Shown here: in pieces, positions 1 through 5,821 of the stretch
Layout of the letters: each line of letters starts with the position of its first letter
Numbering within the stretch: position 1 is the stretch's first letter
NCBI GenBank assembly: GCA_022839525.1
Contig: JALHET010000257.1
Location: 1-6,779 of the forward strand
DNA: 6,779 bases
Origin: Lentisphaerota bacterium
GTDB taxonomy: Bacteria > Verrucomicrobiota > Kiritimatiellia > RFP12 > UBA1067
Direction of reading: 5' to 3'
The notes under the pieces: model-generated
Told to the model about the DNA's origin: nothing
The model's input: the letters and a program-made list of their open reading frames with translations, nothing else
Databases searched by the model: none
Translations under genes and position numbers: made by a program

Positions 1-54
1 TGTGGCGAATGCGTGACCGAGTCCGGCGGTCTGTATGACGAGCAGTTTTTTCAT
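1..54 (-). CDS. 5' end of an unidentified gene (partial, runs off left edge)
   Basis: An ATG on the minus strand at 54-52 opens a frame with no stop through position 1, giving 18 residues: MKKLLVIQTAGLGHAFAT. Its start overlaps the stop codon of the preceding radical SAM gene in an ATGA arrangement (51-54), which is typical of translationally coupled genes in one operon. The K-K-L-L-V-I-Q beginning followed by a small, glycine-containing turn looks like a first buried beta strand, as in alkaline phosphatase/phosphodiesterase-fold enzymes. Eighteen residues cannot establish a family, so that resemblance is only a guess. Reality of the gene is supported mainly by the overlap and the open frame. 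Confidence 0.6.
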   Translation of the reverse strand, partial: MKKLLVIQTAGLGHAFAT

Positions 55-998
55 GCTGACGGTTTTGCGGCTTCTGCGTCGGGCGGGCCGGCGAAAAGCG
101 TGTCGTGAGAGGAGAAAAGGCGTAAACGGTGTTGTTGGGCGAGCGGTTCGAGGGCGGAGCGCATGCCGGTCTCGGACATGCGGAACGTTGCGGCGAGGGC
201 GCGCACAGAAACCGGGTGGCGGCTGACGAGAGCGATGAGGGCCGCTTCGGTCAGTTCGACGGGCGCGGTCGAGGGTTCGGCGCCGCCCTCGTGCGCGGTG
301 GGGCCAAAGAGCGGGGCGAGGGTGCGCAACCGCTCGGGCGGGCAGGCCGTGATGCCGCTGTCGGCGGGCGGACGCACGGCGGTGTTGAGCGTGATGGCGT
401 CGGGCGCGAAGCTCTGCGCGAGTTCCGCGATACGCTGCGCCTGTTCTCCGGTGTCATTGATTCCAGGAATGATGAAGACCTCGAGGTCGAGGCGTCCCGC
501 GAACTGCTGGCGGAAGGCGCGGTACCCCTCAATGATGGCGTCAAAGCGAAGCGAGGGGTGCGGGCGTGCGATGCGCTCGAAGGAGGCCTGATCCCAAGCG
601 TGCAGCGAGATTTTGACCACATCGGCGAGCGCGGCGTCGCGTCTCACATCCGGCAGGGTGAACAGCGAGCCGTTAGAGAGCAGGAGTGAGCGGCAGGGGG
701 TCTCGGCGCGCGCGAAGCGGAAAAGGTCGCCGAAGCGGACGTGGAGCGTGGGTTCGCCGGAACCGCTTGCCGTGATGAAATCGGCGCTCTGCCCGGTGGT
801 GAGCCACTGGCGCAGTTCCCCGATGATCTCATCGACCGGTGGCGTGTCGGCACGGGTGACAGTGGTTTGGGGCGTGGGGCCGAGTTGGCAGAAGCGGCAG
901 TTGAGCGTGCAGGTTTTCGGCACAGCGAGATCAACGCCGAGCGAGCGTCCATAACGACGGGAAAGGACGGGGCCGAAGAGGTGACGGAACGGGTTCAT
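51..998 (-). CDS. Radical SAM protein, COG0731-like (TYW1-related Fe-S oxidoreductase)
   Basis: This 315-residue protein carries the radical SAM cluster motif C30-x3-C34-x2-C37, inside the sequence KTCTLNCRFCQLG, which would hold a [4Fe-4S] cluster that cleaves S-adenosylmethionine. The stretch before it (SRRYGRSLGVDL, residues 13-24) and the QLG after the third cysteine are hallmarks of the COG0731 group related to the wyosine-synthesis enzyme TYW1. A GSGEPTL segment (79-85) matches the SAM-binding GGE-type motif, and a second conserved-looking segment LNTAVRPP lies at 204-211. Residues about 248-303 look like a winged-helix domain appended to the barrel. The substrate is unknown: bacterial members are not proven wyosine enzymes. 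It starts at ATG 998, 16 bases after the trkA stop, and its TGA overlaps the next gene's ATG. No clear Shine-Dalgarno sequence is visible. Confidence 0.88.
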   Translation of the reverse strand: MNPFRHLFGPVLSRRYGRSLGVDLAVPKTCTLNCRFCQLGPTPQTTVTRADTPPVDEIIGELRQWLTTGQSADFITASGSGEPTLHVRFGDLFRFARAETPCRSLLLSNGSLFTLPDVRRDAALADVVKISLHAWDQASFERIARPHPSLRFDAIIEGYRAFRQQFAGRLDLEVFIIPGINDTGEQAQRIAELAQSFAPDAITLNTAVRPPADSGITACPPERLRTLAPLFGPTAHEGGAEPSTAPVELTEAALIALVSRHPVSVRALAATFRMSETGMRSALEPLAQQHRLRLFSSHDTLFAGPPDAEAAKPSA

Positions 999-1014
999 GC
1001 ACGGGCTGGTTAGG

Positions 1015-1683
1015 TCAAGTGTCTTGCGCGAGGGTGTCGATTTTCTTGTCGATGCCGAAGATGAGGAGCTTGTCGTCCGGCAGGATCAGCTCATCGGGCG
1101 TGGGGATGATGATGGCGCGCGGTTGGGTGGGATCTTCGGCGAGGCGACGGACGCAGAGGACGGTCACGCCGAAGTTCTTGCGGGCATCAGCTTCGGCGAG
1201 GCTCTTGTTCTTGAGCGACTCGGGCACGTCGATTTCGGCGATGCTGAAGCCGTCCGAGATTTCGAAGAGATCCACGGAGCCTTTCGAGAGTAGCGTGCGG
1301 GCAAGGCGGTGGGAAGAGTCGCGGTTAGGGTAGACCACCATGTCCGCGCCGACGCGCTTGAGAATCTTGCCGTGCAGGTCTGAGTTGGCTTTGGCCACGA
1401 CGGTGGGCACACCCAGCTCCTTGCAGTTCACGGTGGCCATGATGCTGCCCTCGAGGTTGCTGCCGATGGCGACCACCACCACGTCGCACTCTTGAAACCC
1501 GGCGTCTTCGAGGGTGCGCGCGTTCGAGGCGTCGCCCTCAACGGATTTGGTCACAAACTCCGAGAACTCTTGGATAATCTCGCGGTTCTGGTCGATCAAC
1601 AGAACTTCCGCGCCACGCTCGGCGAGACTTTCCGCGAGCGATGAACCGAAGCGGCCTGCGCCGATGATACCGATACGTTTCAT
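1015..1683 (-). CDS. trkA: Trk/Ktr system potassium uptake regulatory subunit TrkA (KtrA type)
   Basis: This 222-residue cytoplasmic protein is a single RCK unit, the KtrA size class rather than the doubled TrkA of Escherichia coli (about 458 residues). Residues 1-130 form a Rossmann RCK_N domain: the glycine-rich nucleotide loop GAGRFG is at 8-13, the acidic residue ending beta 2 is D31 (VLLIDQN), and the G50-D51 pair matches the family's GD-A motif. Residues about 135-218 look like an RCK_C (TrkA_C) ligand-binding domain. Such proteins form an octameric ring that binds ATP/ADP or NAD(H), sometimes also cyclic di-AMP, and gates the membrane subunit. The partner TrkH is encoded two genes upstream, beyond metY. 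The start at ATG 1683 gives the normal short N-terminus ahead of the first beta strand. The 26-base gap upstream is CT-rich on the coding strand and has no Shine-Dalgarno sequence. Confidence 0.93.
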   Translation of the reverse strand: MKRIGIIGAGRFGSSLAESLAERGAEVLLIDQNREIIQEFSEFVTKSVEGDASNARTLEDAGFQECDVVVVAIGSNLEGSIMATVNCKELGVPTVVAKANSDLHGKILKRVGADMVVYPNRDSSHRLARTLLSKGSVDLFEISDGFSIAEIDVPESLKNKSLAEADARKNFGVTVLCVRRLAEDPTQPRAIIIPTPDELILPDDKLLIFGIDKKIDTLAQDT

Positions 1684-1709
1684 AAGAGTAAGAAGAGAGA
1701 AATGAGAGG

Positions 1710-2984
1710 TTAAAGGTTTGAGAGGGCTTGGTCGAGGTCGGCGATGATGTCGTCCGGGTGCTCGATGCCGACGGAGAGCCGCACAAGTTCAGGGCTGATG
1801 CCGGCGGCGGCGAGCTGTTCGTCGGTGAGTTGCCGGTGGGTGGTGCTGGCGGGATGGAGCACGCTTGTGCGGGCGTCGGCCACATGCACGACGATGGCGG
1901 CGAGCTTGAGCGTGTCCATGAAGCGGACAGCGGCCTGGCGTCCGCCCTTGACGCCGAAGGAGATGACGCCGGCGGTGCCGTGAGGCAAATACTTTCTGAC
2001 GAGGGCAGCATCCTTGGATGAGGGCAGCCCGGGGTAGTTGACCCACGCGACGGCGGGGTGTTTCTCGAGGAAAGCGGCGACGGCTTCGGCGTTGCGGCAG
2101 TGGCGCTCCATGCGCAGGTGGAGCGTCTCCATGCCGAGGTTGAGCAGGAAAGCGTTCATGGGGGCGGGGGCGTTGCCGAGGTCGCGCATGAGTTGGACGC
2201 GGGCCTTGACGATGAAGGCGGCGCCGCCGAAGGCCTCGGTGTAGACCAGGCCGTGATAAGAGGGGTCGGGTTCGGTGAGGCCGGGGAATTTTCCGCTGGC
2301 CTTCCAGTCGAAGCGTCCGCTGTCCACGATCATGCCGCCGAGGGAGACCGCGTGGCCGTCAAGGTATTTCGAGGTGGAGTAGGTGACGATGTCCGCGCCG
2401 AATTCAAAGGGGCGGCAGAGGATCGGGGTGGGGAAGGTGTTGTCGACGATCAGCGGCACTTTGTGGGCGTGAGCCGCGCGGGAAAACGTTTCGATGTCGA
2501 GGACGGTGAGCGCGGGGTTGGCGAGGGTTTCGCCGAAAACGGCGCGCGTGTTGGGCTTGAAGGCGGCCTGGAGTTCGGCTTCGGTGGCGTAGGGGTCGAC
2601 GAAGGTGACGCTGATGCCGAGTTTCTTGAGGGTCACATCGAAGAGGTTGGTGGTTCCGCCGTAGAGGGATCCCGAGGCGATGAAGTGGTCGCCGCTGTTA
2701 CAGAGGTTCAGGATGGCGATGAGCGAGGCGGCCTGACCGGAAGAGGTCATCAGCGCGCCGACGCCGCCTTCGAGAGCGGCCATCTTTTTTTCTACGGCTT
2801 CGGCGGTGGGGTTGCTGAGGCGCGTGTAGAAATGGCCGGGGACTTTGAGGTCGAAAAGGTCGCCGACGTGCTCGCTGCTGTCATACTTGTACGTGGTACT
2901 TTGGCAGATGGGGAGGACGCGGGGCTCACCGTTTTTGGGCTGCCAGCCTTGCTGGACGCAGAGGGTATCGGGATGTTGGGTCAT
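1710..2984 (-). CDS. metY: O-acetylhomoserine aminocarboxypropyltransferase (sulfhydrylase), PLP enzyme
   Basis: This 424-residue protein is a complete Cys/Met-metabolism PLP enzyme (fold type I). The family converts O-acetyl-L-homoserine and sulfide to homocysteine and acetate in direct-sulfhydrylation methionine synthesis. Visible landmarks are the phosphate-binding YTRLSNPT (53-60), SSGQAA (81-86), the cofactor aspartate D181 in VDNTF, the Schiff-base lysine K206 in STSKYLDGH, and the C-terminal HPASTTH segment. Length and the early N-terminal motif TLCVQQGW fit MetY rather than the shorter (about 380-400 residue) cystathionine gamma-synthase/lyase group. Exact substrate choice among O-acetyl- and O-succinylhomoserine cannot be fixed by eye. 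It begins at ATG 2984, 66 bases after trkH, and ends 26 bases before trkA, so it sits inside the potassium-uptake pair. No SAM riboswitch fits in the short upstream gap. Confidence 0.92.
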   Translation of the reverse strand: MTQHPDTLCVQQGWQPKNGEPRVLPICQSTTYKYDSSEHVGDLFDLKVPGHFYTRLSNPTAEAVEKKMAALEGGVGALMTSSGQAASLIAILNLCNSGDHFIASGSLYGGTTNLFDVTLKKLGISVTFVDPYATEAELQAAFKPNTRAVFGETLANPALTVLDIETFSRAAHAHKVPLIVDNTFPTPILCRPFEFGADIVTYSTSKYLDGHAVSLGGMIVDSGRFDWKASGKFPGLTEPDPSYHGLVYTEAFGGAAFIVKARVQLMRDLGNAPAPMNAFLLNLGMETLHLRMERHCRNAEAVAAFLEKHPAVAWVNYPGLPSSKDAALVRKYLPHGTAGVISFGVKGGRQAAVRFMDTLKLAAIVVHVADARTSVLHPASTTHRQLTDEQLAAAGISPELVRLSVGIEHPDDIIADLDQALSNL

Positions 2985-3050
2985 GAGCGGTTGGGGGGTA
3001 TGGGTTGCAGGTTATGGGTTACAGGTTTTTGGGATGGGCGTTTCGTGGTC
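2985..3050 (-). repeat. Heptad-like tandem repeat in the trkH-metY spacer
   Basis: On the plus strand, ATGGGTTGCAGGTT (3000-3013) is followed directly by ATGGGTTACAGGTT (3014-3027), a tandem 14-bp repeat with one mismatch. Read on the coding (minus) strand, the unit resolves into 7-base steps of the form NNNAACC. About six consecutive steps run towards the metY start codon, and one of them (CATACCC) departs from the pattern. The repeat fills most of the 66-base spacer. No hairpin or Shine-Dalgarno sequence accompanies it. Function is unknown. Related AAY-starting heptads appear more weakly in other spacers of this operon. Confidence 0.6.
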
Positions 3051-4388
3051 TTATCCCACAACGATTTCCTCTTCCGGGTAGCGGATGCGGTGGCTTTCGT
3101 CGCGGGCTCCGATCATGAGGACGATGGCCAAGGGGCCGAGGCGTCCCAGATACATGCAAAGGATGATAACCAATCTGCCTGCGGTAGACAATGACGGTGT
3201 GTGGTTGATCGACAGCCCTGAGGTTGCGGCGGCGGAAACGGTTTCGAAGAACAGTTTGGCCGCATCGTCGTTTTTTTGCGGATACTCGGTGCAAAGCAGG
3301 GTGCCGTAGGCGACGATCACGAGGGCGATGAAGATGACCGTTTCCCGGCGGCCCTTGCACATGGCGACGACCGTCATGACAAGCACAGCCAGGGTGGTGG
3401 CCTTGACGCCACCGGCGGCTGATCCGGGGCACCCGCCGACCAGCATGAGCAGGGTGGTGGTGAAACGGGAAACCTCCTTGATCTGTCCCATGTCAACGGC
3501 GTTGAATCCCGCGGTGCGGGGGGAAACAGACTGGAAAAGCGAGCAGGAGAGTTTGCCGGAGAGGGGCAGCCCTTCGAGCGTGTTCGACCACTCCAGCACA
3601 AGAAAGACGGCCATACCTGCGATGATCAGAAGGAAACTGGTGTACAGGGCGATTTTTGAGTGCAGGCTGATGCGTCCGCGCGTCTTGAGGTTGCGGCGCC
3701 AAAACTTGATGGTGACGAGGTTGTATGTTACGAGGAACCCGATGCCTCCGAAAAAGAGCAGGAGATCGATCACGCCGAGGAAGAACGGGTCGTTCTGGAA
3801 GGGAATCATGCTGTCACGGTGGAGGGAAAACCCCGCGTTGCAGAAGGCGCTGACGGCGTGGAAGACCGCATAGTAAAAGGATGTCCAGACGCCGGAAGGA
3901 GCCGGTACGCCGGGCAGAGGGTGCAGGTAGCGTGTCCAGAGCAGCAGCGCACCGATGCTTTCGAAGAGGAAGGTGAACCCCATAGTCCAGAGCAGAAGGG
4001 AGCGGATGCCCTTGACCTCCTCGACGCCGTATGCGTCCATCAGCACGAATTCGCTTTGCACGCTGAGGCGGCGGCCGACGAGCACCAGCAGGAAGGTGCC
4101 GAATGTGGTGATCCCGAGACCTCCGAGCTGGATGAGCGTGAGGACGGCAAGCTGGCCAAAAAGCGTGAGTTCAGAACCGATATCGATGACAGAAAGTCCG
4201 GTGACGCATGTGGCGCTTGTGGCGGTAAAGAGTGCCGCGACCGGCGCCACACCCTTCCCGTTGGTGCTGGCCACAGGGAGCATCAGCAGGCACGTGCCGA
4301 TCAGGATGGTGAACAGGAAACCTAAAGCCATCAGCCATTGCGGGCTCAGGTGGTGGGTGATCGGCTCTTTCTTCGCAGGGTTTCTCAT
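3051..4388 (-). CDS. trkH: Trk/Ktr potassium uptake channel subunit TrkH (KtrB type)
   Basis: This is an integral inner-membrane K+ translocating subunit, 445 residues from the chosen start, a normal length for KtrB/TrkH. The superfamily has four membrane-pore-membrane repeats, and all four pore loops can be recognised with their filter glycines: SATCVTGLS (G64), FCNAGFSL (G186), SPRTAGFN (G294) and ATSGLSIN (G391). The conserved intramembrane segment GGCPGSAAGGVKATT (318-332) and the C-terminal GRLGPL (415-420) are also present. Long hydrophobic stretches are evident from residue 18 onwards. The frame is open to a GTG at 4490. The ATG at 4388 is preferred because it gives a typical short cytoplasmic N-terminus, while the extra 34 residues are Arg/Pro-rich and cover a strong hairpin. 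ATG 4415 or 4409 are alternatives. It probably works with TrkA encoded at 1015-1683. Confidence 0.93.
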   Translation of the reverse strand: MRNPAKKEPITHHLSPQWLMALGFLFTILIGTCLLMLPVASTNGKGVAPVAALFTATSATCVTGLSVIDIGSELTLFGQLAVLTLIQLGGLGITTFGTFLLVLVGRRLSVQSEFVLMDAYGVEEVKGIRSLLLWTMGFTFLFESIGALLLWTRYLHPLPGVPAPSGVWTSFYYAVFHAVSAFCNAGFSLHRDSMIPFQNDPFFLGVIDLLLFFGGIGFLVTYNLVTIKFWRRNLKTRGRISLHSKIALYTSFLLIIAGMAVFLVLEWSNTLEGLPLSGKLSCSLFQSVSPRTAGFNAVDMGQIKEVSRFTTTLLMLVGGCPGSAAGGVKATTLAVLVMTVVAMCKGRRETVIFIALVIVAYGTLLCTEYPQKNDDAAKLFFETVSAAATSGLSINHTPSLSTAGRLVIILCMYLGRLGPLAIVLMIGARDESHRIRYPEEEIVVG

Positions 4389-4517
4389 GAGGGATGCGCC
4401 GCAACTCATGGGCATAGAACTATTCCGGCCTGCATCCCGGCGGGGGCTTTGTGCAGGCCGTGCCCGAAAAAGGTGATTCAATCTTCGCACATTTGGGCGG
4501 GTGGGGCAATTCTAACC
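4389..4517 (-). other. Spacer between the ABC-F remnant and trkH
   Basis: This 129-base region contains no convincing gene. It is where the lost remainder of the ABC-F gene would have lain, yet its translation in the three minus frames shows no ABC signature or Walker B remnant. It holds the inverted repeat at 4426-4460 and the optional upstream starts of trkH (GTG 4490, ATG 4415 and ATG 4409). No promoter could be assigned with confidence. Confidence 0.5.
4426..4460 (-). promoter_or_regulatory. Perfect 9-bp inverted repeat upstream of trkH
   Basis: CGGCCTGCA (4426-4434) and TGCAGGCCG (4452-4460) are exact inverse complements separated by 17 bases. In the minus-strand transcript this would be a GC-rich hairpin ending 10 bases before the ATG at 4415 and 37 bases before the ATG at 4388. 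No U-run follows on either strand, so it is not a standard intrinsic terminator. It could be a 5' leader structure affecting trkH translation, a processing site, or a protein-binding palindrome. The structure is seen directly; any function is inferred. Confidence 0.5.
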
Positions 4518-4778
4518 TTACAGGCGGGCGGCGTGCTCTTCGATGTCTTCGGGCACGTCTTGGGTGAGATAGGCGACCCGCAGTCCGGGCTGGCTGACGA
4601 TTTCGCCGGAGTCGGGCGGGATCAGTCCTCCGATGATCTTGAGGAGGGTGGACTTCCCCTCGCCGTTGAGTCCGGTGACACAGGCCCGGTCGCCGGGATC
4701 GATACTGAAGCTGACGCCGTCGGGAACGGCGGGGCCGCCGTATTGGATGCTGACATTGCGCAAAGAAAGAAGAGCCAT
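4518..4778 (-). pseudogene. ABC-F type ATPase, N-terminal remnant (Uup-like)
   Basis: From ATG 4778 this frame encodes only 86 residues and stops with TAA at 4518. It begins exactly like an ABC-F ATPase of the Uup group (MALLSLRNVSIQYG). It has a Walker A motif, GLNGEGKST (36-44), and a Q-loop glutamine, Q73, in YLTQDVPED. The LSGGQ-like signature, Walker B, the interdomain linker and the entire second ATPase domain are missing, whereas intact family members are about 600 residues. It therefore cannot hydrolyse ATP by the known mechanism and is best read as a decayed relic. The last residues (EEHAARL) may come from a later part of the first domain joined by an internal deletion, but that is speculative. 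The frame is open back to 4829, yet those codons overlap the agmatinase gene end and are probably not used. Confidence 0.75.
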
Positions 4779-4809
4779 AGGTGAGCTTAAATTAAGGAAG
4801 AGTTGGCGA

Positions 4810-5673
4810 TTAGCTGTTGGGGGTGGCAAGCCCCATGAGGGTTTGGGTCAGGAGCGCCGCAGTGAAATCGGCGTGGTGCAGCCCTCTGGCCGGGGCGAGT
4901 TCCACGATGTCGAAGCCCATGATGTGGCGTGTGGCGGCGATTCTGCGAAGCATGCGGATCACGTCGTACCAGAAGAGTCCGCCCGGCACCGGCGTGCCGG
5001 TGGCAGGCATCACGGCGGGGTCAAACCCGTCCACATCGAAGGTGACGTACACATGTTTCGGAAAGCCGCGCGGGATGAAATGGCGCGTCATTTTTCCGTC
5101 GGCGATTTCGCATGCGTCATAAGCGGTGATCGTCTTGGAGTGAGCTGCGCGGTACTCGCGCTCCTCCTGCGAGAGGGCGCGCGTGGCGATCTGAATGCAG
5201 GGGAACCCGAGTTCGTGAACGCGGCGCATGACACAGGCATGTGACAGGCGTGTGCCTTCGTAAGCGTCGCGCAAGTCGGCATGGGCATCGAAGTGGATAA
5301 ACCCGATTTTCGCGCCGGCGTCATGGAACGCGCGGGCCGCGCCCAGAGTGACCGTGTGTTCGCCTCCGAGCACGACTGGAACCGCACGGCAGGCGAGCGC
5401 GTGCGCCACGCGTGCCTCGATGGCGTCGATCCAGGCTTTAGGTTCTTTGGAGCGGGGCGCGACGGGTTTCTGCGTATGGATGTTGGCGGCACTGGCGTGG
5501 CCTTCGCCGTCGCAGGCCTCGAGCTGTTGCGAGGCATCGAGGATGGCTTGCGGTCCCAGACGCGCGCCGCTGCCGTAGGAGACGCTCAGCTCCATGGGTG
5601 CGGGGATGATGTGGAACGCGGCGGCATCGGCCGGGGCTGGCTTGAATTCGGAAGCGAGGAAGTCGTTTTTCAT
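4810..5673 (-). CDS. speB: Agmatinase / arginase-family ureohydrolase
   Basis: From ATG 5673 the product has 287 residues; an in-frame ATG at 5694 would add seven. It belongs to the ureohydrolase superfamily, whose members use a binuclear Mn2+ site to release urea from agmatine (giving putrescine), arginine or related guanidino compounds. All metal-binding motifs are visible (numbering from the longer start): H113 in GGEHT, D136/H138/D140 in FDAHADLR, D220/D222 in FDVDGFDP, plus E265 in GFDIVELAP. The SHAC segment (151-154) matches the usual active-site (S/T)HG region. Length and motifs fit agmatinase best, but arginase, guanidinobutyrase or other specificities cannot be excluded. No arginine decarboxylase lies in the window to confirm the putrescine pathway. 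It is the first gene of the minus-strand run and diverges from the flavodiiron frame. Confidence 0.88.
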   Translation of the reverse strand: MKNDFLASEFKPAPADAAAFHIIPAPMELSVSYGSGARLGPQAILDASQQLEACDGEGHASAANIHTQKPVAPRSKEPKAWIDAIEARVAHALACRAVPVVLGGEHTVTLGAARAFHDAGAKIGFIHFDAHADLRDAYEGTRLSHACVMRRVHELGFPCIQIATRALSQEEREYRAAHSKTITAYDACEIADGKMTRHFIPRGFPKHVYVTFDVDGFDPAVMPATGTPVPGGLFWYDVIRMLRRIAATRHIMGFDIVELAPARGLHHADFTAALLTQTLMGLATPNS

Positions 5674-5712
5674 AAGGGGTATGCCTGTCGCCATGAGTCA
5701 GGTCGGGGAAAC

Positions 5713-5741
5713 AGAATAGCGGGGACAGGGTTGCGATGCAA
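5713..5741 (-). promoter_or_regulatory. Candidate sigma-70-type promoter for the minus-strand operon
   Basis: On the minus strand, TTGCAT (5741-5736) and TATTCT (5718-5713) are separated by exactly 17 bases. They match the -35 consensus at 3 of 6 and the -10 consensus at 4 of 6 positions. Transcription would begin near 5706, leaving a leader of about 12 bases to ATG 5694 or about 33 bases to ATG 5673. The position and spacing are right for driving speB and the genes after it, but matches of this quality also arise by chance. Confidence 0.35.
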
Positions 5742-5777
5742 GTGCCGTATGGATTTTAGGGTGGAAGCCACGCTCCC

Positions 5778-5795
5778 AAGTCGGTAAACTGACTT
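5778..5795. promoter_or_regulatory. Imperfect palindrome upstream of the flavodiiron frame
   Basis: AAGTCGGTAAACTGACTT has 5-bp perfect outer arms (AAGTC/GACTT) and two further inner pairs, with mismatches only next to the arms and at the centre. It lies 27 bases before the ATG at 5822 in the divergent intergenic region. Weak promoter-like boxes overlap it (TGGAAG at 5762 and TAAACT at 5785, spaced 17). A redox- or NO-responsive repressor site would suit a flavodiiron gene, but the sequence does not match the FNR or Rex consensus I know. Function is inferred from symmetry and position only. Confidence 0.3.
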
Positions 5796-5805
5796 GACAT
5801 ATTTT

Positions 5806-5813
5806 AAGGAGAG
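5806..5813 (+). promoter_or_regulatory. Shine-Dalgarno site of the flavodiiron frame
   Basis: AAGGAGAG, with AAGGAG at 5806-5811, stands 10 bases before the ATG at 5822 and fixes that start. It is the only clear Shine-Dalgarno sequence seen ahead of a gene in this window. Confidence 0.75.
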
Positions 5814-5821
5814 TTGTGGCC

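Noticed and set aside
2985..3050. A SAM riboswitch or T-box ahead of metY
   Set aside because: The gap is only 66 bases, made of heptad repeats with no stem-loop or terminator pattern.
2058..3194. A 378-codon plus-strand open frame opposite metY and the end of trkH
   Set aside because: It crosses the boundary of two well-supported minus-strand genes, and its product is a low-complexity Gly/Val/Glu/Asp-rich shadow of them.
3660..4325. A 221-codon plus-strand open frame opposite trkH
   Set aside because: The charged, Glu/Asp/Arg-rich product is the antisense image of hydrophobic TrkH codons. No motif supports it.
4426..4460. Intrinsic terminator for the speB/ABC-F transcript
   Set aside because: The stem is strong, but no T-run follows it on either strand.
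5794..5799. TTGACA as the -35 box of the flavodiiron gene
   Set aside because: A -10 box at 17 bases would fall on the start codon at 5822, so it cannot drive a transcript containing the Shine-Dalgarno sequence.
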